From NCBI GenBank assembly GCA_022828595.1, contig JAKGHH010000005.1, positions 62,057,655-62,121,654 of the forward strand: a stretch of DNA of 64,000 nt. The letters run 5' to 3'. This stretch comes from Nelumbo lutea (Eukaryota; Streptophyta; Magnoliopsida; Proteales; Nelumbonaceae). A program made the translations under genes and the position numbers. The notes under the pieces were generated by a model. That model saw only the letters and a program-made list of their open reading frames with translations. It ran no database searches and had not been told where the DNA came from. Shown piece by piece: positions 1 to 12,300 of the stretch (positions within the stretch are counted from its first letter, which is position 1; each line of letters opens with the position of its first letter).

Positions 1-134
1 CTGTTCATGTGATCTGAGAACTAACTGCAGCTTCGATGCAGGCATCTCTTAATTCTACGCAACTAACTTGCAAGTCTTCCCCAGATCCAAATGAGAGAAC
101 AATATGTTGTAGATATGAATCTGATCAACCTGTG

Positions 135-345
135 TCAGTGAAGTTGTGAGACTTCCTCCCATAAGCTCTTGTGAAGGCATATTAATGGCTGCTCCAAGTG
201 TGCAAGTCTACATTGTTGAGAATGTCTGGAATTATGTGTGCTATTTGAGTGTGGAGACAAACTGCCAAAGGCCTCGAGGATGGATTTAGGAGAATGATGG
301 GAGGCTGCTGCGGAGTCGCAAGTTTCAGCATGAGATTGTTGATCA
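135..345 (-). CDS. MAPKKK5: MAPKKK exon 11 (C-terminus and stop)
   Basis: Acceptor CTCCAG^T completes a Gly codon. It then reads [19 protein letters not shown] and [20 protein letters not shown], resembling the C-terminal tails of dicot MAPKKK5 proteins. The TGA is at 137-135. Positions 1-134 are presumably 3' UTR; no polyadenylation signal was confidently placed. Confidence 0.82.
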
Positions 346-3300
346 CTGGAGCAAAAACAATAATCTTGCATGAAGCCGGATGCAGTGGTCATGCAATGTA
401 AAAGTACCATTTCAGAATCATAATTTGTTCTAGTGGCCTCAGAAAGTACAGGGGATCATGCACAAGAAGCTTACCCATTAGATGGTATGCTTCCTTTTGT
501 AGTTGATGTGCTTGGAGATGTTGGCACCACCTCAGATATATGTTTATTCCACTCTCTGGTATTATATGCTTTGTCCTGTAAGAAAATATTTTATGAAATA
601 TTAGAACAAGTTTACCAGTCATTTTAAATGCTTAGATGGGTGAACATCAACAGGTTGTATGAAAGAGAGTTACCACTAGTTTCATTCCAGAAAATGCTTG
701 CAGGAAACCTGGACCTTCTGGATAATTTGAGATTCTCACAAAAGGATGTTCCAACAACATGATTGCCGATGGCCTATCTGCAGGGTTTCTTTGAAAGCAA
801 CACCTGAGGAAATCCTTGCCCTCAGGTGATAATGTTTCCGGTATTGGCGGTGATCCTTTTAGAGCTTGAAACATAGCTCCAACCTGCTTTAGCATAAAAC
901 AAAATAACCAACTTAACAAATGTTGGTGTGAAAATTTTAATAAATTCTCATGCAACATATTTCACTCAATCAAGTGATTGAGTTTTTATAATTTTGGGTA
1001 ATGCCCATTCAGGGAATCATACGGATTGTTCCCCTTAATTATATCCCCACAGGAAAGTAGAGAACACCTTTTGATTCTGACTTGGAGAAATGAACGCATA
1101 GAAAAAAAGAAAAGAACAATAGGTTACTTAAAAAGAACTTTTCATTTGCTTTTCTTTTACATCAGGTGTACAAGAATGAGAAGAAAGAAAAAGAAAATAC
1201 AATTGAGAAACTATACAGCAATACATTTCTCTTTTCTTTAATACAAAGAAAATTTCCTTCTCACTCCTTTCTTCATAATAAGTTGTAGTCAATCAGATGA
1301 AATTCTGATTGTAGACAGCCTTACTCCTTGGAATTTTGCATACGAAAAGGGAACCATAGTCAATCAAATTGAATATTTGATTGTAGACGATTTTCATCCC
1401 TCTACTCAACATTTTCATTTGAAGGGAACCATAATCAGCCTTTGAGATTTAGATTGTAGATGGTTTACTCCCTAACTTTGTCTTGATAGAGGGACCATAA
1501 TCAACCAAGTAGAGGCACCTGGTTGTAAATGGTTCATTCCCCCCTACTCTTCATTTTCATTTGAAGAACCATAATCAATCTTCGAGAATTAGACTGTAGA
1601 TGGTTTAATCCCTATCTATGTCTTGAAAGAGGGACCATAATCAACCAAGTAAAAGCGCCTGGTTGTAGATGGTTTATTTCCCTCTTTTTCCTTTCTCAAA
1701 AGTAATAACAAATGGGAGAGAAAGAAGGATACATAGCAAAAGACATAACTAGGAAGTATTCACAGAGTGGACTTTCCTTTTCTCTACCTGTATTAGTGAG
1801 ACTTTTCCTTCCTTGCCTTCCCTTGAGCACTTCTCTTTTCTTCTCTCCTTATCTTTGCCTTTCTTAAGAATCTCTTGTGAAAATTTTCTCCGAAGAGTCT
1901 CTCTGTGTGTATTTGTTTCTAGCTTCCCCTTAAGGAGCTTAAATAGGGAGTGGGGTGGTTATGTAACTACCCCCTCCTCCTAGGTGAAGGACACATGTCC
2001 CTCCCACTTAAAGAGAGAGAACTCCCCACTTAAAGAGAAAGAACTCCCCACTTAAGAGGGGGAACTCCCATACAGGATACTTTTTTATAATTTTAATGAT
2101 TTGGCTAGTACACTAGCTAGCCCACTTATTACAAATTATTTGAATAAAAAAAATGACTTCAACAGTGCCCCCTTGAACACTGTGGGCCCAAAATCATAGA
2201 ATATGGGCATACAGGACTTAAAAAAGCAGTTAAAGTCAAAATTTGTAAAAGTTTTATCGTTAGAAAAAAATTGAGACAAAATTGGAAGAGTCCTAGTATG
2301 ATTAAGACTCTTGCAATATCTTTCGTTAGACAAAATCTGATATAATCTAACTGTTTGATTAATTTGATGAGGTTTTATAGTTACTCATCTTGTTAAATTG
2401 AGAAGTCCTAGTGCAACTAGGACTCTGGACTCGCGATTTTGTTATGCTTGATGTTATTAATTATGTGATTTGATTTGATTATTTGAGGGTTAACCATAGA
2501 TTTTCACAGTTGGAAGAGTCCTGGTTGAAGTAGGACTCTTTGATTTTATCAAATTATCTTTTATCCACCCTTAAATCTTGATCCCGAGTTGTTTTTGACC
2601 AAGACAATTATTTTGTAGGCTCATAAAATAAGAGTCCTAATTTAAGTAGGATTCGCAAAGGAATCCTGGCTTTAGTAGGATCTTTTTTTTCTTTTGAAAA
2701 TAATCATGTAATTAGTTTTTTTTTTTTTAACAGAAGAGTCCTAATGTGAATAGGATTTTGAATAGGTCTCTTTTTTTATAGCATCCAAAGATGGATGTTG
2801 ATGGTGCGCAATCCGGCCGATCCTAGCTGTCAACGACCTTGCCTCTGATTGGAGAAACAGGGGGGCCTGAAACGAAGAAAGTGGGGAATCTCCGGGGAGG
2901 AACCCGGCGAGATCACTCCAAAGCTCAAGTTAGTATTTTCTCAAAGGCAAGATAAAACCAGATGGCGCAAAGTTCACATACCTTCCTCGGGGGGTAGAGA
3001 GCCTTTTTATAACCACCTCGCGCACTCACTCCGAGGCCTCTGTCAGGTCGGGTATGATTACTTCTGTGCTTCTATCAGTTCGGGTGTCATCACCTCTGTT
3101 GGGACAGAACCGCCACTGCTCCTTGTCGGAGCCGTCTCTGTAACTGGAGATGGCGGTGGCAGGTGGCCGTTGGAATGCGGCTGTCAAGCATCAGATCCCA
3201 AGTCAGTTAGGTGCGGTGTGTTCAGTTCGGTGTTCAGGGGCGAAGTGCTGGAGTGGTGTGCGAGGTTGTCTTGAGTTCGGATAGAAGTGTGGCTCGAACT

Positions 3301-6300
3301 GCCGTGGGGCAGGCCAGTTCGGGTTGTTGCCCTTTGTGTTCGTAAGGCTCGGGGCCTAAGGGAGAGCTCGGGCTCCTTACTGGGAGTTCGGGCTCCTTGC
3401 GGGGAGTTCGGACCACTAGTTCCTCCTCTCGGAGCTCGCGCCTTGGCGAGCTGTTGTGCCGAACTGTTGCCTTTGCCACGTGTTGAGTGGTTACAAGGTC
3501 GAGCCAAATCTTCCTTCATCAATTGCCCCCCACTCCTCGTGCTAAGGGTCTTGCCCTGGTGCGGAGAGTTCGCGAGGTGGAGGGTGGATTTGTCCCGTAC
3601 TTCGGTTTGACTGATAGCGCGAGGTGCATCGTCAAGATTTTTTGGGTTTCTCGAGCGCCCAAAAGACGGGAAACGCGCCGATTTGCCTACAAATGCTGAC
3701 AGACGTGACAGCACGCGCCTTATTTCAAAATTCAAAAAGCGCGCCGCTAGCAGACGTGGCAGGGCACGCTTTATTTCAAAATTGAAAAAAGCGCGCCGCT
3801 GGGAGATGCGACAGCGGGCATCTTTTCAAATTTGAAAACGTGCTGCTGCTGCCTTTAATGTGAGGAGACGTGCAGTTAGTTTCAAGAGATGTGTGGCCAG
3901 TCACGTCTTGGTCTCAGGAGACGTGCGGTCAACGCGACTGCAGGCCGTCGGATTGGCTTTGATCTGAGCTATTGATTCTTGGTTACTGTGGGTATAAATA
4001 ATGGGGGGACCCCAGTTGCTTGTCACTTCTGCGCTTTGCTTCTTGAGCTCGCGTCCAATCCTTTAGTTCGCCTTCAAGGTCTTCTGCTCGTGTTCAAGTT
4101 CCCGTAGTCCGTTCAAGCATTTTTCCGGGTGAGTACTTTCCTGGGATCCATCTTCTCTCCCCGATGTCTAGCTCAGATAGCTTAGACGGTTCTTCTTCAA
4201 GGGGGTCCGATGCAGGCTCTACGAACCAAGTTGCATTCCCTGATGGTCCTAGTGAACCGCAGGTTCCACCTCTCGTCGAGGTCGGACGTTAGACAAGTTC
4301 AGTCCCTCGACCATGACGCCCGAGGGGCTCCAATCCCTTATTACCTATTACAACTTGCCTGGGGAGTATGCCTACTTCATACCTTCGGATAGCTTTCCTT
4401 GGGAACACGGTCCTGAAGAGATCGTGATATTCCGGGAGCAGCTCGCTGCGGGGCTGCGATTGCCTTCCATCCCCTCCTTGTCGAGGTCATGAACCACTTT
4501 GGCGTTACTGTCGGCCAGCTTCACCTGAACTCCATTCATAACTTGGTGGGGACAATCTCCCTATTTTGCGAACAGGGCTTCCCTTTAGACTTGGAGCTCT
4601 TCTCTTCCATCATAATGCTTAAGAAGCAAGCGGGTCCCCTTCCCAGGCATAGGCGGGCGTATTACCTATCTCCCCGCCCGGGTTTTAAGCTTTTACACGA
4701 ACTTCCCAACAAGGTCCCGACGTGGAAGCGGGATTATTTCGGGGTAAGAAGTGTATTGGGGTGGCCGTTTCAAACCGGGTGGGGAATGGCCGCCCCTGAC
4801 TCCGATGTTACGCTTGATAAAGAGATGGCGAAGGGCCTTCGGCAATGGGCACGGCTTGGACAAAAATGCCATCTTTATCTATCGTAGGCCAAGCTCATTG
4901 AGGCCGGTTTGAGTTTAGGTAGGTTCCTTACTCAGGTTTGTCTTGTTTTGCTTTGTTCTTTCGCCTTTTCATGATGCCGAACTCATTTTGCAGGTGTGAT
5001 GGACTTAGAGAGGACTCGCGGCGGGCACTTGTTTCACGGTATGAAGAGGAGGAAGCGGGTTGCAAAACGAACTCGCACAGAGGTGCCCACAGACGCGGAG
5101 CCCGAAGTACCGAACTACCCGTCTGTGGACCCGCCTAGGGAACCCGAGATGGCCCCTCCAGTCCATGAGGCGGCAGGGGCTCCTTATGCCGAAGCTACTT
5201 ATACGGGGGCTCCTGCTTACTCTGAATCCGCTTACACGCGAGCTGGGCCCTCAGGCTCGGGGGCCCAAGGCGAGTTCAGGAGCGTGTTATCACCGAACTA
5301 CGCTCTGCAGAAGAGTAGGGAGGCTATCTATCCTGAGGAGGTCGTGGCATGGTCCGAGCTTCCATTGAACCAGGTAGCTTGTCGTGCTGCCACTCATGCC
5401 ATGGTGGTAAGTCAGATTTCTTGTCCGGCTCTTTGCTTTTATCCTTCTTTCGTTCCTTTGATCATTTTGTTCTTCCCCTTTTGGTAGGTGAATTCTTCTA
5501 TCCATGCTTTGGTGGCCCAAGTGGAAAGGAGCTCGAGGCAGGCGCGAGCTGCCGAAGAGGCCTTCCATGCTACCGAGGCGGCTTCTCGAGCTGCTGAGGT
5601 GGCTTCTCACACTACACAGGCCAGGCAGATGAGGTCTTAGAGAGATGCCGAGGCCATTGAAGTTGTGGTGAAGCACATGGCGGACCTAAGGCTGGATTTG
5701 CGGCATCAGGTTGAATATCTTCAGGAGGATATCAGGGAGAGAACGCAGATTTTTTCCCAAGGCATTAAGGACGCCAAGAAGAAGGCTGTTGACAAGTACA
5801 TTGCTTCGCTGTGCTTTGATGACCTGATGGTGGACTCGTACAGAAAGGGCTTTAAACTAAGCCGGTGGATGATCCGGAATACATACCCCGAGCTTGATAT
5901 TAGTGCGATATCCACCTCGCGCATTACACAGGAGATGGCCGACGCCGCTGATGGTGAGCCAGATTCCAAGGGCGAGGCAGGACCTTCGGGTGTTGTTGAA
6001 GTGCCTTCTGATGAAGAATAACCACCTCCGGGCCTGTGAGCTCGATATTTTTTTTTTTTCCGAAATGTACACTCCCTTATTTTGGAATGGAATCTCTTTT
6101 GGTTAAGTGTTGGTTGTTTTCTTTCTCCCGAACTGACCGTATTTGCCGAACTGACCATATGCCTGATCTGTTTCTTGCCCAGGTTACTGCACACACGCGG
6201 CCTGTTTTGGTGTTAATACTTAATCTCTGACATGCCAATGTCCTTATTAGTTCGTTGTCACCACTTCGTTAGCTCGGTATCCAAGTCCTTAGGCTCTGGT

Positions 6301-9300
6301 AGCGATTTCGTCTGCTTCGCTTGGTGGTTTATAGGTAGTATTGCCTTAAATTGACGATGTTCTACGCTCGGGGTACTTGTTTGCCCTCTAAGGTTTCGAG
6401 CTCATATGCCCCCCCCCGAGCGCTCTTTTTACTCTGTAGGGCCCTTCCCAATTTGGTCCAAGTTTGCCCACGCCGGGTTCGGGCACCATGATCTTACGGA
6501 GAACCAGGTCGCCGACGCGGAAGCTCCGCTTCTTTACTCTGGCATTGTAGTACCGAGCTACTTTTTGTTGGTAGGCTGCTGTCCGGATGTGCGCGAGGTC
6601 TCTTACCTCATCCAGTAGGTCGAGGTTAGTATGTAACTCGTCTCCGTTTGACTGATCGTCATATGCTTCTAGTCGTAGTGTAGGTATTTCGATTTTCTCC
6701 GGGATTACTGCTTCAGTGCCATAGGTGAGGTTAAAGGGGGTCTCTCCCGTGGCATTTTTTTCCATAGTTCGGTGAGCCCATAGAACACTTGGTAGCTCGT
6801 CCGCCCACAATCCTTTAACTCAGTCTAGTCGTGCTTTTAGTCCGCGGAGGATGGCTTTGTTCATTACTTCTGTCTGACCGTTTGTTTGCGGGTGTGCGAC
6901 TGATGTGAAGTTCTGACGAATTCCCATATCTTGGCACCATTCTTGGAACTTGATATCCTCGAACTGCGTGTCGTTGTTGGAAATCAGTACCCAATGTAGC
7001 CCGAAGCGACATACTTTGTTCTTTCAAAAGAAGTTCTGTATGTTTCGAGCTGTAACTATTGCCGAGGTTCAGCTTCTACCCACTTTGTGAAGTAATCTAC
7101 CGCCACCACTAGGAACTTCCTCCCACCTGTTGCTGGCGGGAATGGCCCTAGGAGGTCGATGCCCCATTGCGCAAAGGGCCATGGACTGGTGAGATACTTG
7201 ATGTCAGCGGCAGGCTGATGGTGGATATTGGCATGCTTTTGACACTTGTCGCATTTTCTGACAAGTTCGACGGCCTCTGCCTTCATCGTTGGCCAGTAGT
7301 ACCCCTACTGCAGTGCCTTATGTGCGAGAGCCCTACCCCCCAAGTGACCACCACACAGGCCCTCATGAGTGTCTCGGAGTACAAGCTCGGCTTTAGAGGG
7401 GTGCAAGCAGCGCAGGTAAGGGAGCGTTTAGGACCTTCGGTACAGCCGTTCGTCTATTATGACGTATTTGGCTACCTGGCGCTACACCCTCCTGGCTGCA
7501 TTGCGGTCCGTAGGGAGGGTTCTATCTAGTGGGTCGATCCAGCTCAACTCTGCTTCAAGGATGGGAGCGACCTCCTCTGCCCCACCGAGAATGCTAGGCC
7601 GAGGTAAGTCCTCTATGTACACGGTTCTCATGGTGTTATGACTCGTGCTGGCTAACCAAGACAAGGAGTCGGCCTCAGTGTTCTTTGACCTCGGTTTTTG
7701 CCTGATGAAGTGTGACTGGAAGTTGAGCAGAGCCTCCTTTACCTTTGCCAAGTAGGCGATCATAGTCAGCTCGCGTGCTTCGTATTCGCCCGTAACTTGG
7801 TTGACCACAAGCTGGGAATCGCTGTAGATAACTATGTGTTTCGCCCTTACTCTTTGCGCTAGGTTCAGTCCGGCTATCAGTGCCTCGTACTCCGCCTCGT
7901 TGTTGGATGCCGCAAACTCAAAGCGTAATGTGTATTCCAGTTTCGTGCCATTTGGGCCACGTAGTACTATTCCAGCCCCACTGCCCTATTGGTTCGAGGA
8001 GCCATCTACGTGAAGGATCCAAGGCTCCTTATCCCAGTTCGCGTTTGTCCTAACCAGGAGAGATGCCACACTGGCTGCTACTTCACGGGGTTCAGACTCT
8101 GTTGGCTTGGGAGCTCCATGCTCAACCGAATTGGGGATCTCGGGCTCAATCGGCCTGGGGACTTCGAGGCTGAACGTGCATTCGGCGATAAAATCTGCTA
8201 AGGCTTGGGCCTTAATAGCAGTTCGTGGCTTATACTGGAGGTCGTCAGTCGACCGGAAACCTCGGGCTTGAGTAAGACTTGCCTCAGAAGTTTGTCAGTC
8301 AAGACAATGACAGTGTGAGCCTGGAAATATGGGCGGAGTTTCCGAGCTGCAATTACCAATGCGTATGCTAGCTTTTCTATCTACGGGTATTTCGTCTCTA
8401 CTCCCTGCAATATTTTACTAACATAATAGACGGGCCGTTGGACCTGATCTACTTCTTTTATTAGTACCGAACTTAACACTTCGTCGCTTGCCGAGAGGTA
8501 CAATTCTAAGACCTCGCCCTCCTCGGGCCTGACTAAGGTTGGCACACTAGCGAGGTAGCTTTTTAGCTCGACGAACGCGAGCTAGCAGTCTCAGGTCCAT
8601 TCGAACCCTTTGCCTTTGAATGCCTTAAAGAAAGGCAGGCGGTGGTCTTCCGATTTGGACATGAAGCAGCTTAGAGCGGCTATGCGGCCGTTTAGCCTCT
8701 GAACCTCTTTTACTTTTCGGGGTGGTCTCATATCTAGGATGACCTTTATCTTGTCCGGGTTGGCCACAATACCGTGCCGGTTGACAATGTACCCTAGGAA
8801 CTTACCTGAGGTGACACTGAAGACACACTTGTTTGGGTTCAGTTTCATGCTAATTTGACACAGAATTTAGAAGACAGAATCTAAGTCTTGTATTAATTCC
8901 TCTGAAAACTGCGTTTTGATGACCATGTCGTCTACATAACATTCTATTTTCATGCCAATTAAGGGCTGAAATAGCTTATTCACAAGTCTTTGGAAGGTCG
9001 CCCCGGCATCTTTTAATCCAAAGGGCATGACCTTGTAGCAGTAGGCCAAACTCGGTTATGAAACTGGTTTTTTCCTCATCGAACTGGTCCATCCTGATTT
9101 GGTTGTAGCCCGAGTAGGCGTCTAGGGGGCTTAGCAACTCATGTCCCGAGGTCGCATCCACTAGGCGGTCAATTCTGGGGAGGGGGAAACAATCTTTCGG
9201 GCAAGCTCGGTTCAGGTCGGTGTAGTCGACGCACATGCGCCACTTGCCGTTTGCCTTTTTCACCAGCACTGGGTTGGCTACCCAGCTCCTTGGAATTTTG

Positions 9301-12300
9301 CATACGAAAAGGGAACCATAGTCAATCAAATTGAATATTTGATTGTAGACGATTTTCATCCCTCTACTCAACATTTTCATTTGAAGGGAACCATAATCAG
9401 CCTTTGAGATTTAGATTGTAGATGGTTTACTCCCTAACTTTGTCTGGATAGAACAAAAGAAAAGAATAATAGGATACTTAGAAAGAACTTTTCATTTGCT
9501 TTTCTTTTACATCAGGTGTACAAGAATGAGAAGAAAGGAAAAGAAAATACAATTGAGAAACTATACAGCAATACATTTCTCTTTTCTTTAATACAAAGAA
9601 AATTTCCTTCTCACTCCTTTCTTCATAATAAGTTGTAGTCAATCAAATGAAATTTTGATTGTAGACAGCCTTACTCCTTGGAATTTTGCATACGAAAAGG
9701 GAACCGTAGTCAATCAAATTGAATATTTAATTGTAGACGATTTTCATCCCTCTACTCTTCATTTTCATTTGAAGGGAACCATAATCAGCCTTTGAGATTT
9801 AAATTGTAGATGGTTTACTCCCTAACTTTGTCTTGATAGAGGGACCATAATCAACCAAGTAGAGGCACCTGGTTGTAAATGGTTCATTCCCCCCTACTCT
9901 TCATTTTCATTTGAAGAACCATAATCAATCTTCGAGAATTAGACTGTAGATGGTTTAATCCCTATCTATGTCTTGAAAGAGGGACCATAATCAACCAAGT
10001 AAAAGCGCCTGGTTGTAGATGGTTTATTTCCCTCTTTTTCCTTTCTCAAAAGTAATAACAAATGGGAGAGAAAGAAGGATACATAGCAAAAGACATAACT
10101 AGGAAGTATTCACAGAGTGGACTTTCCTTTTCTCTACCTGTATTAGTGAGACTTTTCCTTCCTTGCCTTCCCTTGAGCACTTCTCTTTTCTTCTCTCCTT
10201 ATCTTTGCCTTTCTTAAGAATCTCTTGTGAAAATTTTCTCTAAAGAGTCTTTCTGTGTGTCTATGTTTCTAGCTTCCCCTTAAGGAGCTTAAATAGGGAG
10301 TGGGGTGGTTATGTAACTACCCCCTCCACCTAGGTGAAGGACACTTGTCCCTCCCACTTAAAGAGAGAGAACTCCCCACTTAAGAGGGGGAACTCCCATA
10401 TGGGATACTTTTTTATAATTTTAATGATTTGGCTAGTAGACTAACTAGCCCACTTATTACAAATTATTTGAATAAAAAAATGACTTCAACAAAAAATAAG
10501 AAGTGGAAGGTTATGCATTAGATGAAAACCATACCAAAAAGAAAAAGGGGAGAGAGAGTAGACCTATTCATGGCCAGGCTTTACCACTTATCAACAAAAA
10601 ATGTTCAGGCCCAAGCCTAAGCCCGAGCCCAACCCGATCATCGGACATATTCTTGAGCCCAAGTCCAAGCCTGGTCTAAATAGGAAGTAAAAGGAAACTT
10701 AAGACACAAGCAAAATTTATTATATATTACTAGTTTTTGTGTGTGTATTACTACTATTTACTAATATATATTTTTATTATATAATATTATCAGGTTGGGC
10801 CAGACAAGCGTGCCACGCTACTTGGCCCATGAACAAGCCTGTGAGAGAGAGAGAGAGAGAGAGAGATTGAGAGACTGAGAGAGAGAGAGTGCATAACCTG
10901 ACTCCAGTCCCACTATGGACATGGGAGCCATGAACAAAGCTAACTGGGTTTTCATGGATTTGTAGCTCTGGCATTGCTTGCTAGAATTCCTCGGGGAGAA
11001 AATCCAATATTTATGTGCTTGATGAGATGAAAAGTTGAAAAATAGTCATATTGCATCACATCTAAAGTCAAATTTAGATGGTGGTAAAAACATGTCTGGC
11101 ATGTTGCACTGTTGCAGTCTTATCCCAACCATATGGGGCTAGATACACAAATCTTGTTTCTCCATTTTACTTAACCAAGGGCCATAGAAACAAATGATTC
11201 AGGATTCATGCTCACAAGGGTTTAGCAAAAGTTTTACATCAGCTGCCACAATCCTCATTCTTTATCTGGCCTCAGGACAGTGGTAAAACCGTGCACGACA
11301 AGCTTGAAATGCTTTCTCCTTAGAAATTGTGTAGCGAATATCTCATCACTTTTTTAGGTAAAACATAAAAACCTCCCTTGGGTTTTCTGACAATCATATA
11401 AACCTCCCCTATGTTTTGACCCTAACAAAACCTCCCTATAGTTTTGAGAAAAAGTATAAATACCTCCCTTCTGTTATCTTTACAGTAATAGATGCATTGA
11501 AAATACCAAAATTCCCTTATTTCCATCGACTCCAAGGTTACCCTTTGCTTTTCTGCTATCATTTCCAAGCTCTTTTCTATGTGATGTGGATACAGGTGCA
11601 ACTTGAGCAGGCCCAACACAACCCACAATTTTACATGAACCGTGCTTGGATTTTCGGTCCTTGGATTGGGCCTAGGCCCAAAAGTTTGGTCTTTTTAATA
11701 TTTTGGGCTGATTGTCCGAACCCAGCCCAAGCTCGGCCCGGTTATCTATATCTATATGTTAAAATGAAATGTGCCAAGCTGGCACTTTCCTGCTTTTGGT
11801 TATTTTTGAGAAGCACTTATCTTTTTTTTTTATTGTTTTTTAGAAGCAATTATCTTTTTTTTGTTTTTTTTTCTCATTTTAAAATTGAACAAAAAAACGA
11901 AAGTGGCCAATAAGCTTTAAGATTTTCATATCCTCTCACAACCATTACCTCCCTCTCCTATTTAATTATCTCATCTCATTAATTACGCCATTAGCTCTCT
12001 CCTTCAATAACTCAAGCCATTAATTCTCTCCTCTTCATTATTCCATCAAATTGCCTAAAATTCATTAACTTTATCTATATTTATATCCATTTTAATTTAA
12101 CTATAATTTTATATACATTAGATATATTTATATTAAATTATAATTATCTATAAAAATAATTACATTAAAATGGATATATTCAATGATATATTATTAGGCA
12201 GAATAATCTACTTCAATTTAAAAGATAATTAATTTTAAGTTAATTAATTAAATAATTAATATTTCAGAATAGATATTATTTAATTCACTCGACAAATAAA

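Larger units (their letters stand above)
2799..9286 (-). mobile_element. Ty3/Gypsy retrotransposon, 5'-truncated, nested in X
   Basis: Minus-strand order is reverse transcriptase, RNase H, integrase, a spacer with an antisense gene, polypurine tract and 3' LTR. The 3' LTR ends at 2799 and would be followed by target bases GATGT (2794-2798). The 5' LTR, gag and protease are missing: at 9286 the reverse transcriptase reading jumps into X LTR sequence. GC content is clearly higher than in the flanks. The LTR is related to that at 61987-62740. Confidence 0.85.

Noticed and set aside
2849..3735. Several overlapping open frames of 70-183 codons on both strands
   Set aside because: They lie inside or beside the GC-rich Gypsy LTR, overlap one another in several frames and show no domain; long frames are expected by chance in such sequence.
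6390..9286. Possible endogenous plant pararetrovirus (RT-RNase H)
   Set aside because: Integrase follows RNase H, and an LTR with polypurine tract bounds the element. Pararetroviruses lack both; this is a Ty3/Gypsy retrotransposon.
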